Positions 5,800-11,133 of a stretch of 11,133 nucleotides of DNA are shown here, piece by piece. The translations under genes were made by a program, and so were the position numbers. This DNA comes from JBDSWU01 sp038230395 (GTDB taxonomy: Bacteria; Patescibacteriota; Saccharimonadia; Saccharimonadales; UBA4665). Within the stretch, counting starts at the first letter, position 1. Each line of letters begins with the position of its first letter. The notes beneath the pieces were generated by a model. The model had not been told where the DNA came from and searched no databases. It was given only the letters and a program-made list of their open reading frames with translations. The stretch is taken from positions 1 through 11,133 of the forward strand of contig JBBRNI010000015.1 in NCBI GenBank assembly GCA_038230395.1. Direction: 5' to 3'.

Positions 5800-6311
5800 T
5801 ATTTAGTGAGTTCCAATGGATCAATGCCGCTTGCTGCAAGTTCAGAATATGCGGCACTCAGTAAGGGGTTTATTGCATCCCAGTAGTACATCCCAATAGC
5901 CTCAATGCCTCGTGGATGATCGACTGCTTCATTAAGCGCTTGGGCACTTCCTACTGGAACTTTTTCCGAACGCTCAAGTACGGTGTAATCAATGTATGCC
6001 TCGCGCAATTTGTCATACGGTTGCTTCGCGGCAATCAATATAAAAAGTTCTGTGCACAGTTCTGGACATCTTTGATACAAACCTTGCATGATTTTGGATT
6101 CATCTGAAGGTGGTGTAAGGGCTTCATCATAAAAAGACTTTTCTAGCTCAACAAACCGCCGGAAAAAATTATTGCCAAACTGATCGTGCTCCACTCGGGT
6201 AACTACTCGTGGATCATCGACTGTAATTTTAGGTTGAGTGCGTGCTAATTCACTTAATGCATCAAGGTCTGGAAAAGAATCTCCTTGAGATAATGCCGTT
6301 TCACCTGTCAT
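5799..6311 (-). CDS. Unknown 170-aa soluble protein
   Basis: Not recognised. It has no signal peptide or membrane helix. It is acidic and mostly helical in appearance, with a polar N-terminus (~1-45) and helical segments from ~48 to the end (for example FFRRFVELEKSFYDEAL and QALNEAVDHPRGIEAIGMYY). Two Cys lie close together in RCPELCTELF. The start is supported by a promoter with TTTACA, a 16-nt spacer and TATTAT, ending 6 nt before the ATG, so the message is probably leaderless. It forms a single-gene unit; its stop overlaps a strong post-stop repeat. Confidence 0.8.
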   Translation of the reverse strand: MTGETALSQGDSFPDLDALSELARTQPKITVDDPRVVTRVEHDQFGNNFFRRFVELEKSFYDEALTPPSDESKIMQGLYQRCPELCTELFILIAAKQPYDKLREAYIDYTVLERSEKVPVGSAQALNEAVDHPRGIEAIGMYYWDAINPLLSAAYSELAASGIDPLELTK

Positions 6312-6317
6312 AAATAT

Positions 6318-6345
6318 ATAATACTACAAAAGAAGTATTTGTAAA
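6318..6345 (-). promoter_or_regulatory. Promoter of the 170-aa gene (leaderless)
   Basis: Minus-strand TTTACA at 6345-6340, a 16-nt spacer, TATTAT at 6323-6318, then 6 nt to the ATG. Both hexamers are near consensus. Confidence 0.6.
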
Positions 6346-6350
6346 TAGCT

Positions 6351-6380
6351 TGGCTCTCCACGACAGAGGTCGTTATAGTC
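6351..6380 (-). repeat. Post-stop repeat, degenerate copy after the NUDIX gene
   Basis: The plus strand begins TGGCTCTCCACGACAG, keeping the TGGCTC-CC left end in the same orientation. The right half differs: it contains a small inverted repeat, ACGAC-AGAG-GTCGT (6360-6373). It lies about 45 nt past the NUDIX stop, a distance similar to the copy at 10513. Confidence 0.4.
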
Positions 6381-6423
6381 GTAGAAAGGCAGGAATAAAC
6401 GGATTGGGAAGTAAATATCCAAT

Positions 6424-6921
6424 TTAGCCGATATACTCGCCATTTTCTAAATAAACAATGTTTTTGCCGTTACGATACTTGTAATACGCCATTACCGTCT
6501 TGGCTCTAACCTGGCTAAAGTAGTTTGGTAAGTCATCAATTCCAACGAATTTAGCATCTTCAATCTCCCCCTCTTGCAAATGCAAGGTAGCCAAAAAGTT
6601 TTGGTTGACGAGATTGGTAGTAAACATAAATTGAATCATATCGGTTTGACCATCTGCTTGTGCTTCACGGTAGTTAATATAAGCCGGCCAAAGTTCCGCG
6701 AATTCGACTCCGATTTCTTCTTTGCACTCTCGTCGGGCTGCTTCGAGTGGTGCTTCATTTTCCTCGATTCCCCCACCAGGACAAAGCCACCTATCCAGAT
6801 ACGTTGGTTTTACTATCAATAGCTGGTCTTGCTTATCGAATACCAAGACACCAGACCCGGTGCGCTTTTTAGGGAGACTGTTGTAGTAAGCGGCTGATTC
6901 TTGTTCGCTGGGTATGCTCAT
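6424..6921 (-). CDS. NUDIX hydrolase (MutT-like)
   Basis: A 165-aa NUDIX-fold protein. NUDIX enzymes hydrolyse nucleoside diphosphates linked to another group, such as oxidised dNTPs, ADP-ribose or nucleotide sugars, using Mg2+. The full NUDIX box Gx5Ex7REUxEExGU runs from Gly50 through Glu56, Arg64-Glu65 and Glu68-Glu69 to Gly71-Val72, so the enzyme should be active. The preceding TGSGVLVFDKQDQLLIVKPT and RWLCPGGG are typical strands of the fold. The substrate cannot be read from sequence. The ATG at 6921 has a TACTAT box 6 nt upstream, giving a probable leaderless start. This promoter lies right after the terminator of the gene at 7011-7352. Confidence 0.92.
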   Translation of the reverse strand: MSIPSEQESAAYYNSLPKKRTGSGVLVFDKQDQLLIVKPTYLDRWLCPGGGIEENEAPLEAARRECKEEIGVEFAELWPAYINYREAQADGQTDMIQFMFTTNLVNQNFLATLHLQEGEIEDAKFVGIDDLPNYFSQVRAKTVMAYYKYRNGKNIVYLENGEYIG

Positions 6922-6927
6922 AACTTA

Positions 6928-6933
6928 ATAGTA
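6928..6933 (-). promoter_or_regulatory. -10 box giving a leaderless NUDIX message
   Basis: Minus-strand TACTAT with 6 nt to the ATG, the same spacing as at the deaminase and 170-aa genes. Confidence 0.4.
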
Positions 6934-6934
6934 G

Positions 6935-6959
6935 CAAAAAAGAGGCCAGATTGACCTCT
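6935..6959 (-). terminator. Intrinsic terminator of the 113-aa gene
   Basis: On the minus strand AGAGGTCA-ATC-TGGCCTCT (6959-6941) forms an 8-bp stem with one G-U pair and a 3-nt loop, followed directly by a run of T. It lies about 50 nt past the stop at 7011, and the post-stop repeat sits between stop and terminator. The repeat is therefore inside the transcript. Confidence 0.75.
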
Positions 6960-6980
6960 CTAATATGAGCATAAGAAGTG

Positions 6981-7009
6981 TGGCTCCCCAGGTGGACGTA
7001 CTTTGAAAC
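6981..7009 (-). repeat. Post-stop repeat, strong copy after the 113-aa gene
   Basis: The plus strand reads TGGCTCCCCAGGTGG then ACGTACTTTGAAAC. The left half matches the reference copy apart from a few bases and the right half is more diverged. One base separates it from the TAA stop at 7011-7013. Confidence 0.8.
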
Positions 7010-7010
7010 T

Positions 7011-7352
7011 TTAACTGTGTAGATCGGCGCTCTTTTCGTACAAGTCCCACAGACCGTCAGGATCCGCTCCGAGTTGAATCCCAAAGTCATCGCCTACAAC
7101 TCTAAGAATGTGAGCCATTGAACCCAAATCTCGTGAAGGCTTTTGGTTATGGAAATAGATGTTAAATAATGCAAAACTGGCGTCGTCGGTAGTCAACTCC
7201 CCGGATAGGTGGCTCTCTCGTACTCGCTGCAGAGAGCCCTTTACTAGTTCTACGTAATCTCTATGATTACCGTAGTCATCCGCAATGACGTCCATTTCTG
7301 AAATTGCTGAATCGAGGGGCGTGCCTTCTTCTGTACGTGGCTGGTAAACCAT
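7011..7352 (-). CDS. Unknown 113-aa soluble protein
   Basis: Not recognised. It is a small, acidic, mainly helical protein without signal peptide or membrane helix. Visible stretches include PLDSAISEMDVIADDYGNHR, DYVELVKGSLQRVRESHL and LWDLYEKSADLHS at the end. The start is supported by GAGGATG about 7 nt before the ATG, and a clear terminator follows at 6935-6959. It forms a self-contained unit of ribosome-binding site, gene, post-stop repeat and terminator, which makes it the clearest example of the cassette-like layout. Confidence 0.8.
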   Translation of the reverse strand: MVYQPRTEEGTPLDSAISEMDVIADDYGNHRDYVELVKGSLQRVRESHLSGELTTDDASFALFNIYFHNQKPSRDLGSMAHILRVVGDDFGIQLGADPDGLWDLYEKSADLHS

Positions 7353-7411
7353 TTAAATCCATCCTCATTTAATGACTACATAGTATGTTTTAAGATTCGT
7401 ATCTGCAAGCA

Positions 7412-7449
7412 TAAGAAAAAAGAATTCCGAAGAAGTCATTTTAAAATGA
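7412..7449 (-). terminator. Possible weak terminator after the ABC permease
   Basis: The perfect palindrome TCATTTTAAAATGA (7436-7449) lies 26 nt past the permease stop, followed on the minus strand by a T-rich run (7424-7412). The stem is AT-only and the T-run is about 12 nt away, so this is weak. Confidence 0.3.
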
Positions 7450-7474
7450 GAAGTCTGGCTTTGCCCGCTCGGCT

Positions 7475-8845
7475 TTATTCAGTTCTGAGCGCTTCAATTG
7501 GATCAAGCTTTGAAGCCTTGCGGGCTGGAAATAGTCCTGCCAGAATCGCGACGAACATCAGCGCGATTATCAGTAGTAAGGTTTGGTTTAATTTAAAATC
7601 TAGTAATCGGGCAGTACCGAGACTGAGTTGCTTTGAGATAGTCGGGTTGAGTAGTATACCCGCGCCGATTGCGAGGGCTGATCCAACGACCCCACCGAGT
7701 AAGCCGATTAATGCAGCCTCAAACAGGAATAATTTGTTAATGTCGCCTTTGTGCATACCGAGCGCTTTCATGAGTCCGATTTCGCGCGTACGTTGCAGTA
7801 CGCTGATATACATGGTGTTCACGACACCAAAGACCGAAGCGATAATCGCAATCAGACCGAAGACGGTGACAATTCCTTGCAAAACGGCAATTACTTGGGT
7901 GATAGTTTTTTCGGTGTCCAGGATACTTTGGGCGCTGTAGCCGATTTTTTTGATGCGGGCTTGTGTGGCGTTTAGGTTCGAGGTATTCGTGCCATCTTTG
8001 ACCGTCACGTAGGCCGACAAATATTTATGGTAGCTGGTGCTGCCTTGGGTAGCATAATCATTGAGCTCGTCTTCGTCATGTTGGCTGATGTTTAAGTACA
8101 GACCAGTTCCCGGTTGAATAAGAGTCGAAGGTTTCTTGGTAACCGCAATAACTGTAAACTGCACTTCCATGGTATCGGTCGGCGCTTTCAGCTGAGACGT
8201 AAGCGCGGAGCTGTCACCGCTCAGCAAAGAAGACAGCACGGCTGACTGATCGTATTGCTTACGAACTGCCAGACGAAGCTTTTTTCCGATAGCATCTTGC
8301 GGCGAACTGAAGCCCAACGCCTTCACAAAACCTTCAGGCAGGATAAGCGTGTGGGACGGCAGGCTTGCCGGAATGCTGCCTGCCAGTAATGCTGGCTTTT
8401 TGTAGCTACTGTACGCTTGGGCAGTGGCGACATATTTCTTTTGGCCATCACGGGTAAGGTATTGTAAGTTCAGTGCCAGGCCAGGTCGCACTGAGACAAC
8501 ACCCTTCACATCTTTCAGGCGAGTTATATCACTATCGCTCAGCATTTTAACTTGTGTTGAAGCGCCACTATTGTTGGTAATGCTACCGAAGTTTTGACTG
8601 TAGACCTGTGGTTTGCTGGAATCGGTATTTCGAAATAGGGTGTCATCGGCAGTCACAATGAGTTCACTCGGGTCAAAATTATCTTTAATAATCGTGCTGG
8701 CATAGTGCTGGGCACCATTGCTCGCACCCAGCGTTAAGGTCAGGGCGAACGCGCCAACACCTATCGCAAAAACAGTTAGAATTGTTCTGGTTTTAGCGCT
8801 CAATAAGCTCCGTGATGAGCGCCGGATAATATCAAGGCTACGCAT
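7475..8845 (-). CDS. ABC transporter permease, MacB/FtsX type
   Basis: A 456-aa membrane subunit. It has one helix near the N-terminus (~20-42), a large extracellular domain (~45-320, the MacB periplasmic-core type) and three C-terminal helices forming the FtsX domain. The family text FGVVNTMYISVLQRTREIGL, then MKALGMHKGDINKLFLFEAA and the ending PARKASKLDPIEALR, is clear. Such proteins act with a LolD/MacB ATPase and change shape across the membrane to export peptides or lipoproteins or to drive extracytoplasmic machinery, rather than channel small solutes. I chose ATG 8845 over the in-frame ATG at 8926: it overlaps the ATPase stop by 8 nt, the usual layout for translational coupling, and the protein then begins MRSLDIIRRSSRSLLSAKTR like the family. 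Confidence 0.92.
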   Translation of the reverse strand: MRSLDIIRRSSRSLLSAKTRTILTVFAIGVGAFALTLTLGASNGAQHYASTIIKDNFDPSELIVTADDTLFRNTDSSKPQVYSQNFGSITNNSGASTQVKMLSDSDITRLKDVKGVVSVRPGLALNLQYLTRDGQKKYVATAQAYSSYKKPALLAGSIPASLPSHTLILPEGFVKALGFSSPQDAIGKKLRLAVRKQYDQSAVLSSLLSGDSSALTSQLKAPTDTMEVQFTVIAVTKKPSTLIQPGTGLYLNISQHDEDELNDYATQGSTSYHKYLSAYVTVKDGTNTSNLNATQARIKKIGYSAQSILDTEKTITQVIAVLQGIVTVFGLIAIIASVFGVVNTMYISVLQRTREIGLMKALGMHKGDINKLFLFEAALIGLLGGVVGSALAIGAGILLNPTISKQLSLGTARLLDFKLNQTLLLIIALMFVAILAGLFPARKASKLDPIEALRTE

Positions 8846-9530
8846 GTTTTGCTTTCTTATTTTCGATAGATTCAATCGAGCCATCCTTGAGTCGAATTTG
8901 CGTCTGACAGCGCATGGCCAGTTCAATATCGTGCGTTACCAGAATTAAGGTGCACTTAAGCCTGCGGTTCAGTTCAAATAAAAGGTTCATGATTTTCGCG
9001 CCCGTCGTACTGTCGAGATTCCCGGTCGGCTCATCGGCAAATAGTATGTTGGGCCGATTCACAATAGCCCGTGCGATGGCTAAGCGTTGTTTTTGTCCGC
9101 CAGATAAATTACCGCCGAGCTCAGTAGCTTTCTCGGTTAAATCAACGGCTTCGAGCGCGTCCATAACGAGCTTCTTGCGCTTTCCAAGCGGTGCCTTGGC
9201 GATTTCAAGCGGTAACATGACGTTTTGGTAGCAAGTCTGATTTGCTTCGATAAAAAATGATTGAAATATAAAACTCATTTGGTTGGACCGAAAGTCGTCC
9301 ATAACGCGCTGTTTCATAGTAAACAGGTCAGTGTCATCGATGACGACGGTACCGCTCGTCGGACGATCAAGCCCGCTCATAATATGCATCAACGTTGACT
9401 TGCCCGACCCACTCTTGCCAATAATTGAGACCGTTTTGCCTGCTTCAATGGTCAGTGAGACATCGTGAAGTGCGGTGAAGACATTATCTTTTTTGCCGTA
9501 TGTTTTGGTTAAATTCGTAATGGTAATCAT
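8838..9530 (-). CDS. ABC transporter ATP-binding protein, MacB/LolD type
   Basis: A 230-aa ATPase with all working motifs: Walker A GKSGSGKST (38-46), Q-loop Gln90, signature LSGGQ (142-146), Walker B ILFADE (162-167), D-loop NLD and switch His200. It powers the permease encoded by the overlapping next gene (8-nt overlap), as a dimer on the inner face of the membrane. The start at 9530 gives the usual N-terminus MITITNLTKTYG. There is no Shine-Dalgarno, but TATACT lies 7 nt upstream, next to the end of the SGNH hydrolase gene. The pair may thus have its own leaderless promoter as well as read-through from that gene. Confidence 0.95.
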   Translation of the reverse strand: MITITNLTKTYGKKDNVFTALHDVSLTIEAGKTVSIIGKSGSGKSTLMHIMSGLDRPTSGTVVIDDTDLFTMKQRVMDDFRSNQMSFIFQSFFIEANQTCYQNVMLPLEIAKAPLGKRKKLVMDALEAVDLTEKATELGGNLSGGQKQRLAIARAIVNRPNILFADEPTGNLDSTTGAKIMNLLFELNRRLKCTLILVTHDIELAMRCQTQIRLKDGSIESIENKKAKHA

Positions 9531-9537
9531 TTGTAAA

Positions 9538-9543
9538 AGTATA
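9538..9543 (-). promoter_or_regulatory. -10 box before the ABC ATPase
   Basis: Minus-strand TATACT with 7 nt to the ATG. It sits in the 15-bp gap between the SGNH hydrolase stop and the ATPase start. Confidence 0.45.
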
Positions 9544-9545
9544 GT

Positions 9546-10397
9546 CTACTTTCCGGCTCTTATGGCGCTGATAATTTGCGTGGCAAACGCTGCTTGCCCA
9601 ACAGCCGTCGGATGATAGGGCTGATTATCACCCAGTCCCTGTACCCACGGATCGGTGGTACACAGCTCATGTCCACTAAAGTTCATTGGAACGAATGTCG
9701 CAGTGCTACCTTTAACAGCTGCTTCTAGAGAATTGTTAATGCTGGTTTGTAGTTGCCTACCCCACGCGAGTTCGCTGGCATTGATGCCGTTTAGATCTGT
9801 ACAGGTTGCACTGACAGTCGCAGGAAATACTTGATGATAACCAGTCACTATCACCAGTGGTAAGGATCCAGCATAGTGTTGCCCGATTTGATTCAGCATT
9901 GATCGAAGGTTGGTCGTAACCGTTTCCAGGCTGGCTTGCACAGCAGCAGTATCGTCCACGCTCCCGCATTCTGATGTATAGCATTTCCTCAAAATATCTG
10001 TCCACTTCGCATCATTGGCACCAATAGTGAGTGTAATAAGCTTCGGCTTTGATTGATCGAATAGTTGCTGCAATTGAGCTTGGACTAAGAGGTCGTTCAC
10101 GTCCTGCTTGCCCAGAATACCTTCCGGTAACGTCGCGCCGCTACATGCAATGTTTCTGAGCGTGTAGTTGAGCCTGTTCGCAACAAGATCTGGGTAGGCT
10201 TGGTTTGTGCGATTGCAGGCGCTTGAGTCGCTATCATACTTCAGGCCCACACCGGCGGCAACCGAGTCACCAAGCGCGACGTAGCTCCCCTGCGAACTAA
10301 CTTTTGGTGCGGTAGCCTTCCCATGATTGCCGACCGCCGAAAGGGCAGCTACTGCAACAACTGCGATCACCACACAACCGATTACGTATTTCTTCAT
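9546..10397 (-). CDS. Exported, membrane-anchored SGNH hydrolase
   Basis: A 283-aa SGNH/GDSL esterase-lipase family protein. The family uses a Ser-His pair to cleave ester bonds in lipids, glycans or acetylated wall sugars. Residues 1-23 are a basic start plus a hydrophobic helix (an uncleaved anchor or signal peptide), followed by the catalytic domain. Block I is YVALGDSVAAGVG with Ser45, block II is Gly87 in CSGAT, block III is GAND (126-129) and block V is DNQPYHPTAVG with His262. Six Cys in the exported part suggest disulfides. It lies 15 bp upstream of the ABC pair, so an envelope-related joint role is plausible. The start at 10397 has TATACT 10 nt upstream. The natural substrate cannot be read. 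Confidence 0.9.
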   Translation of the reverse strand: MKKYVIGCVVIAVVAVAALSAVGNHGKATAPKVSSQGSYVALGDSVAAGVGLKYDSDSSACNRTNQAYPDLVANRLNYTLRNIACSGATLPEGILGKQDVNDLLVQAQLQQLFDQSKPKLITLTIGANDAKWTDILRKCYTSECGSVDDTAAVQASLETVTTNLRSMLNQIGQHYAGSLPLVIVTGYHQVFPATVSATCTDLNGINASELAWGRQLQTSINNSLEAAVKGSTATFVPMNFSGHELCTTDPWVQGLGDNQPYHPTAVGQAAFATQIISAIRAGK

Positions 10398-10407
10398 TAC
10401 TATATCT

Positions 10408-10413
10408 AGTATA
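10408..10413 (-). promoter_or_regulatory. -10 box of the SGNH hydrolase gene
   Basis: Minus-strand TATACT with 10 nt to the ATG, giving a leader of a few nt at most. No -35 match. Confidence 0.45.
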
Positions 10414-10512
10414 GCTTAAATGATCGCTCGAGAACGCTAGTGTGCGAATATCCTAAACTTTACGCCCACTCAAACAGACCCACACATACGTCGATTTTGT
10501 AGTGCATGTGCT

Positions 10513-10540
10513 TGGCTCCCCCGGTATACATGCTTCGCAA
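10513..10540 (-). repeat. Post-stop repeat, strong copy after the 104-aa gene
   Basis: The plus strand reads TGGCTCCCCCGGTATAC then ATGCTTCGCAA. The TGGCTCCCCC and CTTCGCAA ends are identical to the reference copy. It lies 52 nt past the stop at 10593. It is the only strong copy outside the 2.4-7.0 kb array and is separated from it by the SGNH-ABC genes. Confidence 0.75.
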
Positions 10541-10592
10541 TTTTGACAATAATTCAAATTCCGGTTCCAAGCCCGTGCTACAACATTTCATT

Positions 10593-10907
10593 CTAGGAAG
10601 CGGCTGGTGACTTGGCCAAAGATTCAAGTATGATTCCGCGCTCAATCACAGTTTCAGGGACTTTGCCTTTTAAAACAGTCGCTAACAATGCCATTTTACC
10701 GACACTTGGAGGTGTCCCAATTTCAGAGTCGTCTACTATTTCTAACGTACTTTGCTGGCGTGGTTCCGACATTTTTCCTGTTTTTGCGTCATATTCCTTA
10801 GCCCAGAGGGTTACATAATAGCTGTTGCCGGGCTCTCCAATCCATAAACTGCCCGAGGAGTGGTCAACTCCTAGATATGCACCAATGACGGTGGGGTTTT
10901 CGCGCAA
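10593..10907 (-). CDS. Unknown ~104-aa protein, 5' end uncertain
   Basis: Not recognised. It is a soluble protein without membrane helix, with probable beta-rich sequence (SLWIGEPGNSYYVTLWAKEY) and a helical C-terminus (VGKMALLATVLKGKVPETVI then ERGIILESLAKSP). The only in-frame start is TTG at 10905-10907, with no Shine-Dalgarno. The frame is open further upstream to 10994 with protein-like text (GKTLVATSLRYGHGFSAGYG then QVSGSEHL), and beyond that TGA at 10995-10997 is preceded by ATG two codons earlier. The true gene may start there and be broken by the TGA, or be truncated. A post-stop repeat follows, as in the cassette-like units. Confidence 0.6.
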   Translation of the reverse strand: MRENPTVIGAYLGVDHSSGSLWIGEPGNSYYVTLWAKEYDAKTGKMSEPRQQSTLEIVDDSEIGTPPSVGKMALLATVLKGKVPETVIERGIILESLAKSPAAS

Positions 10908-11070
10908 GTGTTCTGACCCGCTTACTTGACCATACCCAGCACTGAATCCGTGACCATATCTAAGACTCGTTGCGACAAGTGTTTTGCCCGTATGTCAGGC
11001 TCCCATTAAACTCAACAGGTAGTCTATTCTAGATAAGACTGCTACATTGGTTTAAATAAGGAGTTTCAAT
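10908..11070. other. Divergent intergenic region
   Basis: It holds the open upstream extension of the 104-aa frame (to 10994) and the start region of the plus-strand gene at 11071. A short GGCTCCCATTAAACTCAAC (10998-11016) resembles a post-stop repeat with a deletion in the middle. No confident promoter could be assigned to either gene. Confidence 0.35.
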
Positions 11071-11133
11071 ATGGCAAAAGGTATCCCAGTAGATCCCAGC
11101 CGCAAGGCTGAGATCGTAGCAAAGATACGTGAC
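11071..11133 (+). CDS. Start of a plus-strand gene, possibly HTH/transposase OrfA-like (runs off right edge)
   Basis: Twenty-one codons are visible (MAKGIPVDPSRKAEIVAKIR, then D), with AAGGAG at 11058-11063 and a 7-nt spacer, a good ribosome-binding site. Basic residues followed by a helix such as RKAEIVAKIRD are typical of the first helix of small helix-turn-helix proteins, including IS3-type OrfA. It is the only gene here on the plus strand. Identity is a guess from 21 residues; that it is a gene is fairly sure. Confidence 0.65.
   Translation, partial: MAKGIPVDPSRKAEIVAKIRD

Noticed and set aside
2399..7009. CRISPR array or classical integron attC sites
   Set aside because: The repeats are spaced 0.4-2 kb apart with whole genes between them, so this is not CRISPR. 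They lack the paired attC core sites and long stem, so they are not classical attC.
6981..7009. tRNA gene
   Set aside because: Only a 3'-end-like similarity is present; no anticodon arm, D-arm or pairing 5' acceptor strand was found.
8846..8926. Longer start for the ABC permease
   Set aside because: It would overlap the ATPase gene by 89 nt and add basic text foreign to the family; the 8-nt overlap start fits better.
10460..10645. Minus-strand 61-codon frame
   Set aside because: It overlaps the end of the 104-aa gene and is mostly a translation of the post-stop repeat.
10593..11003. UGA read as glycine
   Set aside because: All long genes here are complete under the standard code with normal glycine codons; a single TGA at a doubtful 5' end is not evidence.

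Overview
The window looks like a chromosome segment of a small-genome monoderm bacterium, most probably Candidatus Saccharibacteria (TM7) or a close Patescibacteria relative. This is an inference from gene content and style: a class F-type sortase beside a secreted wall protein, a heliorhodopsin, short intergenic gaps, standard-code genes ending only in TAA or TAG, and several starts placed 6-10 nt from a TATACT-like -10 box, as expected for leaderless mRNAs. Almost every gene is on the minus strand, so the window reads right to left. The only plus-strand gene is a fragment at the right edge.

Left edge (1-2300): the N-terminal part of a PAS-domain signalling protein runs off the left end. A 414-bp gap follows, then a two-gene surface module. 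In transcription order this is a secreted protein with a wall-anchor-like C-terminus behind a good sigma70-type promoter, followed by a class F-type sortase.

Middle (2300-7475): a run of small, mostly single-gene units on one strand. They are a decayed small gene, a heliorhodopsin with all key residues (E107, H23, H80, S237, K241), a 48-aa membrane peptide, a VOC/glyoxalase-fold protein, a cytidine-deaminase-like protein, a low-affinity iron permease-family protein, an unknown 170-aa protein, a NUDIX hydrolase and an unknown 113-aa protein. Many of these units carry a related ~30-bp element just after the stop codon, always in the same orientation. Read on the plus strand it is TGGCTCCCC, a short variable stretch, then GGACGAACTTCGCAAC. 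The element lies between the stop and the terminator or next promoter, and in two cases the stop codon overlaps its end. Unrelated one-gene units that share a 3' sequence resemble a gene-cassette array, with the repeat in the position that attC holds in integrons. The repeat does not match the integron core rules, and no recombinase is visible, so this is a hypothesis.

Right part (7475-11133): an ABC export-type pair (MacB/LolD-like ATPase overlapping an FtsX/MacB-like permease by 8 nt) lies just downstream of a membrane-anchored SGNH hydrolase. These probably form an envelope module. Beyond it is another unknown small gene with the same 3' repeat and an apparently damaged 5' end, then the start of a plus-strand gene that may encode a helix-turn-helix or transposase OrfA-like protein.
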